From Acidobacteriaceae bacterium (lineage in GTDB: Bacteria; Acidobacteriota; Terriglobia; Terriglobales; Acidobacteriaceae): a DNA stretch of 64,000 bases. The notes under the pieces are model-generated. The model made no database searches, was not told where the DNA came from, and was given only the letters and a program-made list of their open reading frames with translations. The translations under genes and the position numbers were made by a program. Location of the stretch: NCBI GenBank assembly GCA_027449965.1, contig DAIDKP010000027.1:1-64000 (forward strand). Reading direction: 5' to 3'. Positions 9,436-18,649 of the stretch are shown one piece after another (the first letter of the stretch is position 1; the number at the start of each line of letters is the position of its first letter).

Positions 9436-9945
9436 ATGGCGATACTCTCGAAAAAACTGGATGCCAACCAGTACAATCTCAAGGATCAGGTGGTTGCCAT
9501 CAACCGCGTGACCAAGGTGGTCAAGGGCGGCAAAAACATGTCGTTTGCGGCCCTTGTCGTCGTCGGCGACGCCACGGCTGGAGTCGTTGGCTACGGCTCG
9601 GGCAAAGCGCGCGAAGTTCCGCAGGCTATCCGCAAAGGGATTGAGTCGGCGAAGAAGAACCTGGTTCGTATTCATCTTACGGAAACAACGATCCCGCATC
9701 AGGTGCTGGGTCGGTTTGGTTCCGGCCAGGTTTTGCTCAAGCCGGCTCCGGAAGGTACGGGCGTAATCGCAGGTGGCGCAGTGCGCGCGGTGATGACCTC
9801 GGCTGGTGTTCAGAACGTGCTGACCAAGAGCCTGGGCACTGCCAATCCGCATAACGTGATCAAAGCAACGTTTGATGCGCTGGTCCAGCTTCGCGATCGC
9901 CAGGAAGTGGCAGCGATGCGTGGGAAAAGCGTAGAGGAGCTGTAG
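9436..9945 (+). CDS. rpsE: 30S ribosomal protein S5
   Basis: S5 is a decoding-fidelity protein next to S4. The 169-residue product, from the ATG at 9436, contains [19 protein letters not shown], the [11 protein letters not shown] loop and the C-terminal [15 protein letters not shown] and [13 protein letters not shown] blocks. Frame upstream of 9436 is open as far as 9184 but overlaps rplR and is unrelated. rpmD starts three bases after its stop. Confidence 0.97.
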   Translation: MAILSKKLDANQYNLKDQVVAINRVTKVVKGGKNMSFAALVVVGDATAGVVGYGSGKAREVPQAIRKGIESAKKNLVRIHLTETTIPHQVLGRFGSGQVLLKPAPEGTGVIAGGAVRAVMTSAGVQNVLTKSLGTANPHNVIKATFDALVQLRDRQEVAAMRGKSVEEL

Positions 9946-9948
9946 ACC

Positions 9949-10134
9949 ATGACAAGCAAAACACTGCGAATTCAGTATTACCGGTCGGCAATCTGCACGC
10001 CGGTCAAGCATAAGAAGATTGTGGTCGGACTGGGATTCACGCGCTTGAATCAGATCGTTGAGCGGGTGGACAATCCTTCCGTGCGCGGGATGGTCAATGC
10101 CGTTCCGCATCTGGTCCGCATCGTCGAGCAGTAG
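9949..10134 (+). CDS. rpmD: 50S ribosomal protein L30
   Basis: Small 61-residue protein of the bacterial L30 family: [30 protein letters not shown], then the [16 protein letters not shown] ending. Three bases after rpsE, so co-translated. A 125-base gap before rplO follows. Confidence 0.97.
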   Translation: MTSKTLRIQYYRSAICTPVKHKKIVVGLGFTRLNQIVERVDNPSVRGMVNAVPHLVRIVEQ

Positions 10135-10259
10135 CTCGTCGAGCAGCGCTCTGCGGGGAAACCCAACGAGCTTACACTTCCTGTTTGCCGCCTCGGCAGC
10201 AGGCAAACACAACGCGAGTCGTCGGTGAAGTCGACCGTCGGCGCATGAGCGAGGACAAC

Positions 10260-10739
10260 ATGGCAAAGAATCTTTCCAATCTTCGGGCCCCGAAGAAAGC
10301 GAACATCGGGCGCAAGCGTGTCGGACGCGGTATGGGTTCCGGCATGGGCAAGACTTCAACCCGTGGCCACAAGGGTCAGGGATCGCGCTCCGGCTCCAGC
10401 CTGATGCGCGGCTTCGAAGGCGGCCAGATGCCTCTGCATCGACGTCTGCCCAAGCGCGGCTTCACCAACATCTTCCGCGTTGAATACACGGTTATCAATC
10501 TGAGCCGCATTCAGCAGGTAGCGACGGAGAAATCAGTCGCAACGATCACGCTTGAGGATTACCGAGCTCTAGGTCTGGCCAGCAGCCGCAAGGCGATGAT
10601 CAAGATCCTGGGCAACGGTGAGGTCACAAGCGCGATCACCATCACTGCTCACAAGTTTTCGAAGTCGGCGATCGAGAAGATTGAAAAAGCCGGTGGCAAG
10701 GCCATCATGCTCGAAACCGAAGCGAAAGCAGCCGAATAA
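10260..10739 (+). CDS. rplO: 50S ribosomal protein L15
   Basis: L15 is a late-assembly large-subunit protein. The 159-residue product from the ATG at 10260 has [20 protein letters not shown], then the glycine-rich [17 protein letters not shown] and the [18 protein letters not shown] block. The frame is open back to 10185 but unrelated. RBS GAGCGAGGACAAC. Confidence 0.98.
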   Translation: MAKNLSNLRAPKKANIGRKRVGRGMGSGMGKTSTRGHKGQGSRSGSSLMRGFEGGQMPLHRRLPKRGFTNIFRVEYTVINLSRIQQVATEKSVATITLEDYRALGLASSRKAMIKILGNGEVTSAITITAHKFSKSAIEKIEKAGGKAIMLETEAKAAE

Positions 10740-10838
10740 GCAGTTTCATGCGGGACAGAGTTGGCCATGGCGCGATACCATGGCCACAGTTCTTAGTTGA
10801 AGAAATGGCCGTCAGGCCGCGGAGTTCAGGTTCCAACC

Positions 10839-12224
10839 ATGCTGGAAAAATTCCTCAATATCTTCCGCGTTCCCGATCTGCGCAAGCGGGTCTTTTTCAC
10901 GATGGGCCTGCTGGCCATCTACCGGCTGGGAGCGCAGTTTCCCACGCCGGGCGTGAATAGCAAGCTGCTGGATCAGTTCTTCCGCAGCCAGGGCGGATCG
11001 GCGCTGGGACTGCTCGATATGTTCTCCGGCGGCAATCTGCGGCGGTTTACGATCTTCGCACTGGGCATCATGCCATATATCACGGCTTCAATCATCTTTC
11101 AGTTGCTGACGGTGGTCTATGAGCCGCTCGCGCGGCTGCAAAAAGAGGGAGAGCTGGGACGACGCAAGATTACCCAGTGGACGCGCTACACGACAGTGGT
11201 GCTGGCGGCGTTTCAGTCGATTGCGATTGCCTTCGGGCTGACCAGTCAGGGGATGGTGCTCATCTCTGGACCTTCATTCATTCTTCTGACGATCCTGACG
11301 CTCACCACCGGCTCGGCCTTCATCATGTGGCTGGGTGAGCAGATCACAGAGCGCGGCATCGGCAACGGGATGAGCCTGCTGATCTTCGCCGGCATTGTCG
11401 TCGGTCTTCCGCGTGGCATCGCCGACCTGGTGGACAAGGTGAGGACAGACGCCTGGGGCGGATTTACCGGCTTTGCCATGCTGCTGCTGCTGGCTGCGAT
11501 GGCGGGTTTGGTGGCCTTTATTGTCTATGTGGAAAGCGCAGAGCGTAGAATTCCCGTGCAGTCGGCTCGGCGCATTGTGGGCCGACGCATGATGGGCGGT
11601 CTCAGTTCGCATCTTCCGCTGAAGGTCAACTCTGGCGGCGTCATGCCGGTTATCTTTGCCAGCTCCATTCTCTCTGTTCCGCTGCTCTTCAGCCAGGTCA
11701 GCTTCGTGCAGTCCAGTAAGTGGCTTTCGGGTGTGGTGGCCAATCTGCAACCGGGTGAGCCGTGGTATGAGCTGCTCTATATGGTGGCGATTGTCTTCTT
11801 CGCCTACTTCTACATCTCGATTGTCTTCCGCCCGGATGATATCGCCGACAACATGCGCAAATCCGGATCGTTTATCCCCGGAATTCGCCCCGGTCGCAGA
11901 ACATCGGATTACATCAACGATATCCTGACCCGCATCACTCTGGTCGGTGCGATATATCTGATCCTGATTTCGCTGGTGCCAACATTCCTGATCTCCGGCT
12001 TTCACCTCAACCATCTCTGGCTGGTGGGCAATTTCTTTGAGCGTCTTCCCGCTTGGGTAACCAACGGCCTCCATATGAACTTCTACTTCGGTGGAACTTC
12101 ACTGCTGATCGTGGTGGGCGTGGCGATGGATACGGCGAACCAGATCGAGTCTCAGCTCATCATGCGACATTACGATGGTTTCAGCGCTCGGTCGGGCCGT
12201 GTGCGGGGCAGGAAGACCTGGTAA
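10839..12224 (+). CDS. secY: Protein translocase subunit SecY
   Basis: SecY is the channel of the Sec translocon in the inner membrane. The 461-residue product (family 420-480) begins MLEKFLNIFRVPDLRKR, then shows about ten hydrophobic helices; the plug region and the basic cytoplasmic loops (ERRIPVQSARRIVGRRMMGG, IRPGRRTSDYI) are present. The ATG at 10839 fits the family; the upstream open frame does not. Its TAA overlaps the adk ATG (TAATG). A GGCC-GTCA-GGCC element lies at 10807-10818. Confidence 0.98.
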   Translation: MLEKFLNIFRVPDLRKRVFFTMGLLAIYRLGAQFPTPGVNSKLLDQFFRSQGGSALGLLDMFSGGNLRRFTIFALGIMPYITASIIFQLLTVVYEPLARLQKEGELGRRKITQWTRYTTVVLAAFQSIAIAFGLTSQGMVLISGPSFILLTILTLTTGSAFIMWLGEQITERGIGNGMSLLIFAGIVVGLPRGIADLVDKVRTDAWGGFTGFAMLLLLAAMAGLVAFIVYVESAERRIPVQSARRIVGRRMMGGLSSHLPLKVNSGGVMPVIFASSILSVPLLFSQVSFVQSSKWLSGVVANLQPGEPWYELLYMVAIVFFAYFYISIVFRPDDIADNMRKSGSFIPGIRPGRRTSDYINDILTRITLVGAIYLILISLVPTFLISGFHLNHLWLVGNFFERLPAWVTNGLHMNFYFGGTSLLIVVGVAMDTANQIESQLIMRHYDGFSARSGRVRGRKTW

Positions 12225-12985
12225 TGTCGGGCGTAACTACCAATTCGCCACAACCGGGCATCTCGGAGAGTTCTGCAGCTGCTTCTGGATCAGCTTCGCG
12301 CTTGGGTCATGCCTTGACACCGGGCCCAATCCTGCTGCTGGGCGCTCCGGGCGTCGGCAAAGGTACACAGGCCAAGGAGTTGATGCGGCTTTGGAATATT
12401 CCGCAGATCTCCACTGGCGACCTGCTGCGGGCCAATGTGGCTGAAGGTACCGATCTTGGCTCCGCCGCCCAAGAGATCATGAAGTGTGGCAATCTGGTTC
12501 CCGATGACATTGTGAATCAGATGGTTGCGGTTCGGCTCACCGCTCCGGATACCCGCGAAGGCTTTATTCTGGATGGATTTCCCCGTACCTTGCCTCAGGC
12601 TGACTGGCTCGATGCAGAGCTATCCAGACGCCCGGGCGCTCTGCCGATCATTGCGGTCAGTCTGCAAGTGGACTATAATCAGTTATTGCGCCGGATCACC
12701 GGACGCCGTAACTGCCCAGTCTGCCAGCGAATTTACAATGTGTATCTCCAGCCGCCGAAGCGAGAAGGCCATTGTGATGTGGATGGCTCAGAGTTGGTGC
12801 AGCGGGCTGACGATACTGAGTTGTGTTTTCAGGGGCGAATCGGGAATTACCAGGCGCTGACGGCCCCGGTGATTGACCATTACCGCTCACTTGGTCGCTT
12901 TGCCGAGGTGGGCGGGGAGCAGGAAGTTGCAGCCGTAGCTGCGGAAATTGTTGGTGTTGTAGAGCGGTTACGCGGTCACGCCTGA
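12224..12985 (+). CDS. adk: Adenylate kinase, zinc-LID type, with N-terminal extension
   Basis: Adenylate kinase converts ATP plus AMP to two ADP. The P-loop GAPGVGKGTQAKE, the AMP-binding STGDLLRANV and DGFPRTLPQAD are clear. The LID carries CPVC and a later C-x2-D, the zinc-binding variant. The coupled ATG at 12224 gives 253 residues and puts a Ser/Ala-rich stretch of about 33 residues before the P-loop strand; most homologues start right at that strand. A TTG at 12314 would give a normal start. Secretion-translocon/adk coupling is the usual order. Confidence 0.96.
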   Translation: MSGVTTNSPQPGISESSAAASGSASRLGHALTPGPILLLGAPGVGKGTQAKELMRLWNIPQISTGDLLRANVAEGTDLGSAAQEIMKCGNLVPDDIVNQMVAVRLTAPDTREGFILDGFPRTLPQADWLDAELSRRPGALPIIAVSLQVDYNQLLRRITGRRNCPVCQRIYNVYLQPPKREGHCDVDGSELVQRADDTELCFQGRIGNYQALTAPVIDHYRSLGRFAEVGGEQEVAAVAAEIVGVVERLRGHA

Positions 12986-13097
12986 GGCGCGCACTGTAGC
13001 CGGAAAAGTCTCAGTAGGGGCAGCCAGTGGGCGGCCATTTGTTTGTGTCGGGGCGCAAGAGCAGCATAAGGATCTAACGGGACGGAAGCAGGCATAC

Positions 13098-13850
13098 TTG
13101 GCAGTGATTCTCAAGTCGGCACGGGAGATTGAGCAGATGCGTCGCGCGGGTAGCGTGGTGCGTCAGGTGCTTAATGTCGTTCGCGACGCGGTGCGGCCCG
13201 GTGCAACGACGCAGGATCTGGAGATTGCGGCAGAGCGGAAGCTGGCTGAGCTTGGCGCCAAGCCCGCCTTTAAGGGCTACCACGGCTATCCATGTGTTTT
13301 GTGTACCTCGGTGAACCATGAGGTAGTGCACGGGATTCCGTCGAAGACGCGGGTGTTGCGTGAAGGGGATATTGTTTCGATCGATTGCGGCGCGATTGTC
13401 GATGGGTTTTATGGCGATGCGGCAATTACTGTTCCGGTGGGCAGCCTTATCGACGACAAGACGCGAAAGCTGCTGGAAGCGACGGAGTCGTCTCTCGCCG
13501 CGGCGATCCAGACTGTGCGGCCGGGGGCAACACTGGGCGATATTGGCGCGGCAGTGCAGGAAGTGGTGGAAGCGCAGGGGTTCTCCGTGGTGCGGGATTT
13601 TGTCGGTCATGGGATTGGCACACGGATGCACGAGGATCCGCAGGTGCCCAACTATGGTGAACGCGGGCGCGGTATGAAGCTGCGCGAGGGCATGGTGCTG
13701 GCGATTGAGCCAATGGTGAACGCGGGCACGGCGGCGGTGGAAGTGTTGAAAGATGGTTGGACGGCGGTCACGTGCGACGGTAGTATGAGCGCTCATTTTG
13801 AGCATACGGTCGCGGTCACAGCCGATGGAGCAATGATTTTAACCCTTTAA
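13098..13850 (+). CDS. map: Methionine aminopeptidase, type I (TTG start)
   Basis: Removes the initiator methionine from new proteins. The 250-residue product has the pita-bread fold signatures: HGIPSKTRVLREGDIVSIDCG, the metal-binding Asp pair (DCGAIVDGFYGDAA), VGHGIGTRMHEDPQVPNYG (His), AIEPMVNAG (Glu) and SAHFEHTVAVT (Glu). The start is TTG at 13098 after GACGGAAGCAGG; GTG at 13104 is an alternative. No ATG is available near the family N-terminus. Confidence 0.96.
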   Translation: MAVILKSAREIEQMRRAGSVVRQVLNVVRDAVRPGATTQDLEIAAERKLAELGAKPAFKGYHGYPCVLCTSVNHEVVHGIPSKTRVLREGDIVSIDCGAIVDGFYGDAAITVPVGSLIDDKTRKLLEATESSLAAAIQTVRPGATLGDIGAAVQEVVEAQGFSVVRDFVGHGIGTRMHEDPQVPNYGERGRGMKLREGMVLAIEPMVNAGTAAVEVLKDGWTAVTCDGSMSAHFEHTVAVTADGAMILTL

Positions 13851-13915
13851 GCGCCAGCGACTGCGTTGGCAATTCACCATCCGAAGCGGGTTGCTTTGGG
13901 GAAGCGGAATAAGGT

Positions 13916-14134
13916 TTGTCGAAGGAAGATGCAATTGAAGTGATGGCGGTGGTGCTTGAGACTCTGCCCAACGCCATGTTTAAGGTGAAGCTGGAAAACG
14001 AGCATCAGGTTCTGGCGCACGTCTCAGGGCGAATGCGCAAGAATTTCATTCGTATTTTGCCCGGTGATCGAGTCGCGGTCGAACTGAGTCCCTACGATCT
14101 CAATCGTGGACGCATCGTCTATCGTTACCGGTAA
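13916..14134 (+). CDS. infA: Translation initiation factor IF-1 (TTG start)
   Basis: IF-1 binds the 30S A site during initiation. The 72-residue OB-fold product reads (M)[18 protein letters not shown], then [36 protein letters not shown]. Homology begins exactly at the TTG at 13916; there is no ATG or GTG at the family N-terminus. The candidate ribosome binding site (GGAATAAGG) is close to the start, so expression may be deliberately weak. Confidence 0.96.
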   Translation: MSKEDAIEVMAVVLETLPNAMFKVKLENEHQVLAHVSGRMRKNFIRILPGDRVAVELSPYDLNRGRIVYRYR

Positions 14135-14184
14135 CCATCAGGCAAGTCTGCGAGCAGTCGGCGCGGTCAAAGAAGAGGATAATC

Positions 14185-14298
14185 ATGAAGGTACGGGCAT
14201 CCGTCAAGAAGATTTGCGACAAGTGCAAGGTGATTCACCGCCGCGGTGTGGTGCGGGTCATCTGCGAAAACGCAAAGCACAAGCAGCGTCAGGGCTAG
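14185..14298 (+). CDS. rpmJ: 50S ribosomal protein L36
   Basis: Very short gene: 37 residues beginning [20 protein letters not shown] and ending KHKQRQG. It is the zinc-binding form with CxxC (CDKC), a further Cys in VICEN and a His. RBS AGAAGAGGATAATC precedes ATG 14185. It lies between infA and rpsM as in most bacteria. Confidence 0.97.
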   Translation: MKVRASVKKICDKCKVIHRRGVVRVICENAKHKQRQG

Positions 14299-14466
14299 AT
14301 CTCTGGCCATTGCGGAATCCTTCCGGTCCGGACGTGTTCATGTCCAGTGGGCCAGGGGCGAGTTAGCCGAAGTCAAGGCTTGCGAAGAACCCCGAAGGAC
14401 GATCCGCCTAACCCGTGCGAGTCGGCGTGAGGCCGAAGGCACACAACCCAAGCGCAAAGGAACCCC

Positions 14467-14847
14467 ATGGCACGTATTGCTGGCGTCGATCTGCCCCGTC
14501 AAAAGCAGGCTCGGATCGCGCTTACTTACATCTACGGCATTGGTAACTCTCGTGCGCTCAGGATTCTGGAGAAGGCGAACGTGGATACCTTCAAGAAAAT
14601 TCAGGATCTGGGCGAGGACGAGCTGAACCGCATCCGTCAGGTTATCGAAGATGAGGGCAACATCGAAGGCGATCTCCGCAAGGATGTCGCCATGCACATC
14701 AAGCGCCTGATGGACATTCAAAGCTATCGCGGAACGCGCCATAAGCGCTCGCTGCCGGTCAACGGCCAGCGTACCCGCACCAACGCTCGCACCCGCAAAG
14801 GCCCGCGCAAGGGCACCGTCGCGGGCAAGAAGAAAGCGACCAAGTAA
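14467..14847 (+). CDS. rpsM: 30S ribosomal protein S13
   Basis: S13 contacts the P-site tRNA and large-subunit L5. The 126-residue product starts [26 protein letters not shown] and ends in [42 protein letters not shown] 168-base gap with several inverted repeats (for example TCGGC/GCCGA at 14422-14436) precedes it. Stop overlaps the rpsK start (TAATG). Confidence 0.98.
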   Translation: MARIAGVDLPRQKQARIALTYIYGIGNSRALRILEKANVDTFKKIQDLGEDELNRIRQVIEDEGNIEGDLRKDVAMHIKRLMDIQSYRGTRHKRSLPVNGQRTRTNARTRKGPRKGTVAGKKKATK

Positions 14848-15266
14848 TGGCGAAACAGCAGCAGAACGCAGCCGGGAAAGCCGGCAAGAACAAGAAGTTC
14901 CGCAAGCGTGAGCGAAAGAATGTGCCTCTCGGTCTTGTGCACATACAGGCCACGTTCAACAACACTATTGTGACCATCACCGACCCGATGGGCAACACCA
15001 TCAGCTGGAAGAGCGCGGGTTCGCTCGGCTTCCGCGGCTCTCGCAAGGGAACTCCGTTTGCTGCGCAGCAGGCCGCCCAGAACGCTGCCAACGCAGCGCG
15101 CGATCACGGTCTGCGCTCAGTCGACGTTCGTGTTTCCGGGCCTGGTTCCGGTCGTGAGTCGGCGATTCGCGCCCTGGCCGCAGCCGGCATCGATGTGCGT
15201 TCCATCCGGGACGTTACCCCGATTCCGCACAACGGTTGCCGCCCGCCCAAGCGTCGCCGCGTCTGA
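14847..15266 (+). CDS. rpsK: 30S ribosomal protein S11
   Basis: S11 lines the platform near the mRNA exit. The 139-residue product has a Lys-rich N-terminus, then [21 protein letters not shown], the [30 protein letters not shown] block and the ending [14 protein letters not shown]. Slightly longer than 127-130 because of the N-terminus. Coupled to rpsM by TAATG overlap. Confidence 0.98.
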   Translation: MAKQQQNAAGKAGKNKKFRKRERKNVPLGLVHIQATFNNTIVTITDPMGNTISWKSAGSLGFRGSRKGTPFAAQQAAQNAANAARDHGLRSVDVRVSGPGSGRESAIRALAAAGIDVRSIRDVTPIPHNGCRPPKRRRV

Positions 15267-15281
15267 TCACGTCAACCTTTG

Positions 15282-15317
15282 CCGCGCTCGCTAGGTTTCA
15301 TGTAGCGGCGAGCGCGG
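15282..15317 (+). promoter_or_regulatory. GC-rich hairpin in the 184-base rpsK-rpsD gap
   Basis: CCGCGCTCGC (15282-15291) is the exact reverse complement of GCGAGCGCGG (15308-15317), with a 16-base loop. It starts 16 bases after the rpsK stop. There is no U-run. It may mark an RNA-processing site or part of a leader controlling rpsD; S4 binding to its own mRNA is known in other bacteria, but nothing here proves it. Confidence 0.5.
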
Positions 15318-15450
15318 TCAAACGTCCTGATGGGCATTCACCGCTCAAAGGGAGCACAAATCACCGCCCTCAGGGGCTTTGGGCCGGGATGAAACTGCTG
15401 CGTCAAGGCGCACAGCGTAAACCGGCCGACACCCGAAGTCAGGAGAAAAA

Positions 15451-16080
15451 ATGGCTCGTTACACCGGTCCCGTCTGTCGTCTTTGCCGTCGTGAAGGCAC
15501 GAAGCTCTTCCTTAAGGGAACCAAATGCCTCAGCGATCGCTGTCCACTTGAAAAGCGTAACTTTGCTCCCGGTCAGCATGGCCAGAGCCGCAAGGCCAAG
15601 GTTGTCGGCTACGGTCTGCAACTGCGCGAAAAGCAGAAGGCCAAGCGCATCTACTTCACACTCGAAACTCAGTTCCGCGCCTACTATGAAAAGGCCAACC
15701 GCGCCACCGGGGTCACCGGCGACCTGCTCATCCAGCAGTTGGAGCGCCGTCTGGACAATGTGGCTTTCCGTCTGGGGTTTGCCATCAGCCGCCGTCAGGC
15801 GCGCCAGATCGTGCGTCACGGTCATGTTGAGGTCAACGGTCGCAAGGTAAACATCCCTTCGTTCCAGGTTTCCGTCGGGGACACAGTGGCCATCCGCGAG
15901 AGCGGTCGCAAGCTGGTTGTGGTGGAAGCTGCGCGCGATTACGCCGCTTCCAACCCGGTGCCGTCGTGGCTTCAGCCGGATTTTGCCAATCTCTCCGGCA
16001 AGGTACTTTCGTTGCCCCGTCGCGACGAGGTCAATCTCCCGGTCAACGAGCAGCTCATCGTCGAGTTGTATTCGAAATAA
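15451..16080 (+). CDS. rpsD: 30S ribosomal protein S4
   Basis: S4 nucleates 16S assembly and affects fidelity. The 209-residue product starts [23 protein letters not shown] and keeps the N-terminal zinc cysteines (CRLC and two later Cys). The S4 RNA-binding domain follows: [39 protein letters not shown]. Strong RBS AGGAGAAAAA. Located before rpoA as in the alpha operon. Confidence 0.98.
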   Translation: MARYTGPVCRLCRREGTKLFLKGTKCLSDRCPLEKRNFAPGQHGQSRKAKVVGYGLQLREKQKAKRIYFTLETQFRAYYEKANRATGVTGDLLIQQLERRLDNVAFRLGFAISRRQARQIVRHGHVEVNGRKVNIPSFQVSVGDTVAIRESGRKLVVVEAARDYAASNPVPSWLQPDFANLSGKVLSLPRRDEVNLPVNEQLIVELYSK

Positions 16081-16234
16081 GATCAGGCCGGAGCTGGCTC
16101 CGTCCGAACATTGTTTTGCAGCAGCCGGGGCGCTTGCAGCCTGAGTGCCCCGATCATTTCAACCGAAGGAGAACTTGTGCGGCCGTCGCAAAATGCATCG
16201 CGACGCAACTGCCGTGCGGGAAAAGAGAAAGCGT

Positions 16235-17329
16235 ATGTTGTGGAGAGGATTTCAGAAACCGAAGCGTCTTGCCGTTGAATCGGAGACGCTTACTGAGAAG
16301 TTTGGCAAGTTCAGTGCGCAGCCTTTTGAGCGCGGCTTCGGCACCACGATCGGCAATGCTTTGCGGCGCACACTGCTCAGCTCGATTGAGGGCGCTGCGG
16401 TCACCGCCGTTCGCATCGAGGATGTACTGCACGAGTTCCAGTCCATCACCGGTGTCGTCGAAGACGCGACCGATATCATCCTGAATCTGAAGCAGGTCCC
16501 ATTCAAGCTCAACGGCGAAGGCCCCAAGGCGCTATATCTCCGCGCCGATCAGCCCGGCGTTGTGACCTCGGGCATGATCGAGGCCGACGGCGACGTCGAA
16601 ATTCTCGACAAGGATGTCTATATCGCGACTGTCTCCGAAGGTGGCCGTCTGGACATGGAGATGCGGCTGAAGCGTGGCCGTGGCTACGTCTCTGCGGACA
16701 AGAACTACGACGCCGATCTCGGCATTGGTTTCATCCCGGTGGATTCCGTTCACTCGCCCGTGCGTCGTGTGAACTACCTCGTCGAGGCTGCACGCCTCGG
16801 TCAGATCACCGACTACGACAAGCTCACTCTGGAAATCTGGACCAACGGCGCCGTTGCTCCTGCTGATGCACTCGGTCTGGCGGCCAAGCTGCTCAAGGAT
16901 CACATGAGCATCTTCATCAATTTCGAGGAAGATATGGACGCTGATGGTCACGGCGATGGCAGCGGATTGCAGTTGCGCAATGAAAATCTCAACCGGTCCG
17001 TCGAGGAGCTTGAGCTTTCTGTGCGCAGCTACAACTGCCTCAAGAATGCCAACATCCAGACCATCGCGGAACTAATCCAGAAAACTGAAGCCGAGATGCT
17101 CAAGACCAAGAACTTTGGTCGGAAGAGCCTGAACGAGATCAAGGAAATTCTGGCTCAGATGGGCCTTTCGCTCGGCATGAAGATCGACGAGCAGGGCAAT
17201 GCTGTTCCAGGGCCGACCAGCATCCTGCCTGCGGCAGCGCTGGCGGCGGGCTTTGGCCGCTTCGACGACGAGGATGATCTGCTGGACTCTGTGGACCTGC
17301 AATTGAACACGGAGACGGAGAACTTCTAA
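16235..17329 (+). CDS. rpoA: RNA polymerase alpha subunit
   Basis: Alpha dimerises to start RNA polymerase assembly; its C-terminal domain binds UP elements and activators. The 364-residue product begins [15 protein letters not shown]; the N-terminal domain contains [27 protein letters not shown] and [15 protein letters not shown]; the C-terminal domain has [21 protein letters not shown] and [15 protein letters not shown]. After it comes a long tail, Ala-rich then acidic (DDEDD). The ATG at 16235 fits the family; GTG at 16145 and ATG at 16193 would add unsupported residues. Confidence 0.97.
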   Translation: MLWRGFQKPKRLAVESETLTEKFGKFSAQPFERGFGTTIGNALRRTLLSSIEGAAVTAVRIEDVLHEFQSITGVVEDATDIILNLKQVPFKLNGEGPKALYLRADQPGVVTSGMIEADGDVEILDKDVYIATVSEGGRLDMEMRLKRGRGYVSADKNYDADLGIGFIPVDSVHSPVRRVNYLVEAARLGQITDYDKLTLEIWTNGAVAPADALGLAAKLLKDHMSIFINFEEDMDADGHGDGSGLQLRNENLNRSVEELELSVRSYNCLKNANIQTIAELIQKTEAEMLKTKNFGRKSLNEIKEILAQMGLSLGMKIDEQGNAVPGPTSILPAAALAAGFGRFDDEDDLLDSVDLQLNTETENF

Positions 17330-17339
17330 CTGGGGTTAC

Positions 17340-17369
17340 GGTGGCTGCCGGAGGATTCCGGCAGCCACC
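17340..17369 (+). promoter_or_regulatory. Perfect 12-bp hairpin between rpoA and rplQ
   Basis: GGTGGCTGCCGG (17340-17351) pairs with CCGGCAGCCACC (17358-17369) around AGGATT. It is one of the strongest structures in the supercluster, 11 bases after the rpoA stop. The sequence after it is AAATGGG, not a U-run, so it more likely marks RNA processing or stabilises the rpoA 3' end than stops transcription. Confidence 0.6.
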
Positions 17370-17434
17370 AAATGGGTTCGGATGTGAGCCTGCTGTGAGC
17401 CACGTCCACGATATTTGCGAAAGAGAGCAACACT

Positions 17435-17911
17435 ATGCGCCATCGGAATTCAGGATTCAAACTGGGACGCAACACCAGCCATCGTCGCGCGCTGCTGCGC
17501 AACCTGGTGACCTCGGTCATCATCGAGGATCGCGTTGAAACCACCGTCGCCAAGGCCAAGGCTGTGCGGCCGCTGGTGGAAAAAATGATTACACTTGGCA
17601 AGAAGGGCGATCTGCATTCACGCCGTCAGGCGCTTGCCTTTCTTACCACAGACGAGTCGGTGACGCGTCTGTTTGAGACGGTCGCGCCGCGCTACGGCGA
17701 TCGTCAGGGGGGCTATCTGCGCATCGTCAAGGCTGGATTCCAGAAGGGCGATGGCGCGGAAAAGGCGTTCATTGAACTGCTGGGAGCCGAAAAGCAGCTC
17801 GACGAAAAGCGACAGAAGAGCGCTGATCGCAAGGCGAAGAAACGCGCTGAGCTGGAAGCGGAGATGGAAAAGCAAAAAGGCGAGAGCGGCGGCGAAGACG
17901 CCGCAGCATAA
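17435..17911 (+). CDS. rplQ: 50S ribosomal protein L17
   Basis: L17 is the last gene of the alpha operon. The 158-residue product starts [24 protein letters not shown] and has [21 protein letters not shown] and [13 protein letters not shown] highly charged, probably helical tail (Lys/Glu/Asp/Ala) lengthens it beyond the usual 115-130 residues. A strong terminator follows 145 bases downstream. Confidence 0.98.
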   Translation: MRHRNSGFKLGRNTSHRRALLRNLVTSVIIEDRVETTVAKAKAVRPLVEKMITLGKKGDLHSRRQALAFLTTDESVTRLFETVAPRYGDRQGGYLRIVKAGFQKGDGAEKAFIELLGAEKQLDEKRQKSADRKAKKRAELEAEMEKQKGESGGEDAAA

Positions 17912-18056
17912 GCTGCCTCTATTACGGGCTGCTTCAACGGAAACCCTGACTTGTGTGGCTATCTTTTCAGCAAGCGCCACATCTGTTGTTGCTTGTTGGA
18001 GCCATGCAGAGCGTAAATGCTTTGTGTGCCCACCCGGTATTCTTTCCGCAAGGACA

Positions 18057-18092
18057 GCGAAAGGCCCTGCATCACGATGCAGGGCCTTTCGC
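18057..18092 (+). terminator. Strong, probably two-way terminator after rplQ
   Basis: A perfect 16-bp stem: 18057-18072 (GCGAAAGGCCCTGCAT) pairs with 18077-18092 around CACG. It lies between rplQ (plus strand) and the convergent unknown gene ending at 18137, so it can serve both. The tail is U-poor, but the stem is long and GC-rich. Confidence 0.85.
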
Positions 18093-18136
18093 TCATCCAT
18101 TGCTTTTCCGGCTTTTGACCTGCATCCGTGCCGGTC

Positions 18137-18520
18137 TCAGGCAAAGGGTGATAGCGGCAGGATCGGTACGCCGCCCGCTTTGGAGGCTTCTTTGATCACA
18201 GTGTTCAGATGTTCCAGCACCTCTTCGGTGCTCATGGTATACATCTCGCGGCTGGGGTCGGCGCCATCCTCCAGGATCGACATCAGATAATGTCCAGCTG
18301 TCTGGGCAGCCAGCGCATCTGTAATCACTTTGCCGGTTCGCCGCTTCTGCTCTACCCAGGCATTGCAGGGCATGGCGATCCACATCGGCTTGCCGTTGAC
18401 GTCGAAGCGAATGTCGATTGCGTCGGCGTGGCGCGTAGCGATGGCGACGATGTTGGCTTTCCAGCGGCAGCGCAGTTCCGCTCCGCTCCAGCGATCCGTT
18501 ACGGTGAAGTCCTCATACAT
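18137..18520 (-). CDS. Hypothetical protein, 127 residues
   Basis: I do not recognise this protein. It is a soluble, cysteine-poor protein with an N-terminal beta-rich part (YEDFTVTDRWSGAELRCRWKANIVAIATRHAD) and a helical C-terminus (MSTEEVLEHLNTVIKEASKAGG). No signal peptide or membrane segment. It is convergent with rplQ and divergent from the small gene at 18650. Codon use resembles the neighbours, so it is probably a real gene. Ribosome binding site is weak (GGTGAT). Confidence 0.7.
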   Translation of the reverse strand: MYEDFTVTDRWSGAELRCRWKANIVAIATRHADAIDIRFDVNGKPMWIAMPCNAWVEQKRRTGKVITDALAAQTAGHYLMSILEDGADPSREMYTMSTEEVLEHLNTVIKEASKAGGVPILPLSPFA

Positions 18521-18649
18521 ATCACCAGCCTACCTGTTTGCCGGGAGGTGCGGCAAGCGCTTCCGCCAGAAGAAGTCAGGAAGCTGAGGAAGAAGTGGAA
18601 TGCTCAACTTTTCCCGAACTCTTCCGATGTATTCAGCGGAGGCAGTTTC

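Noticed and set aside
16145-16234. Longer rpoA start at GTG 16145 or ATG 16193
   Set aside because: Family homology begins at MLWRGFQ (16235), and the added residues are low-quality coding sequence.
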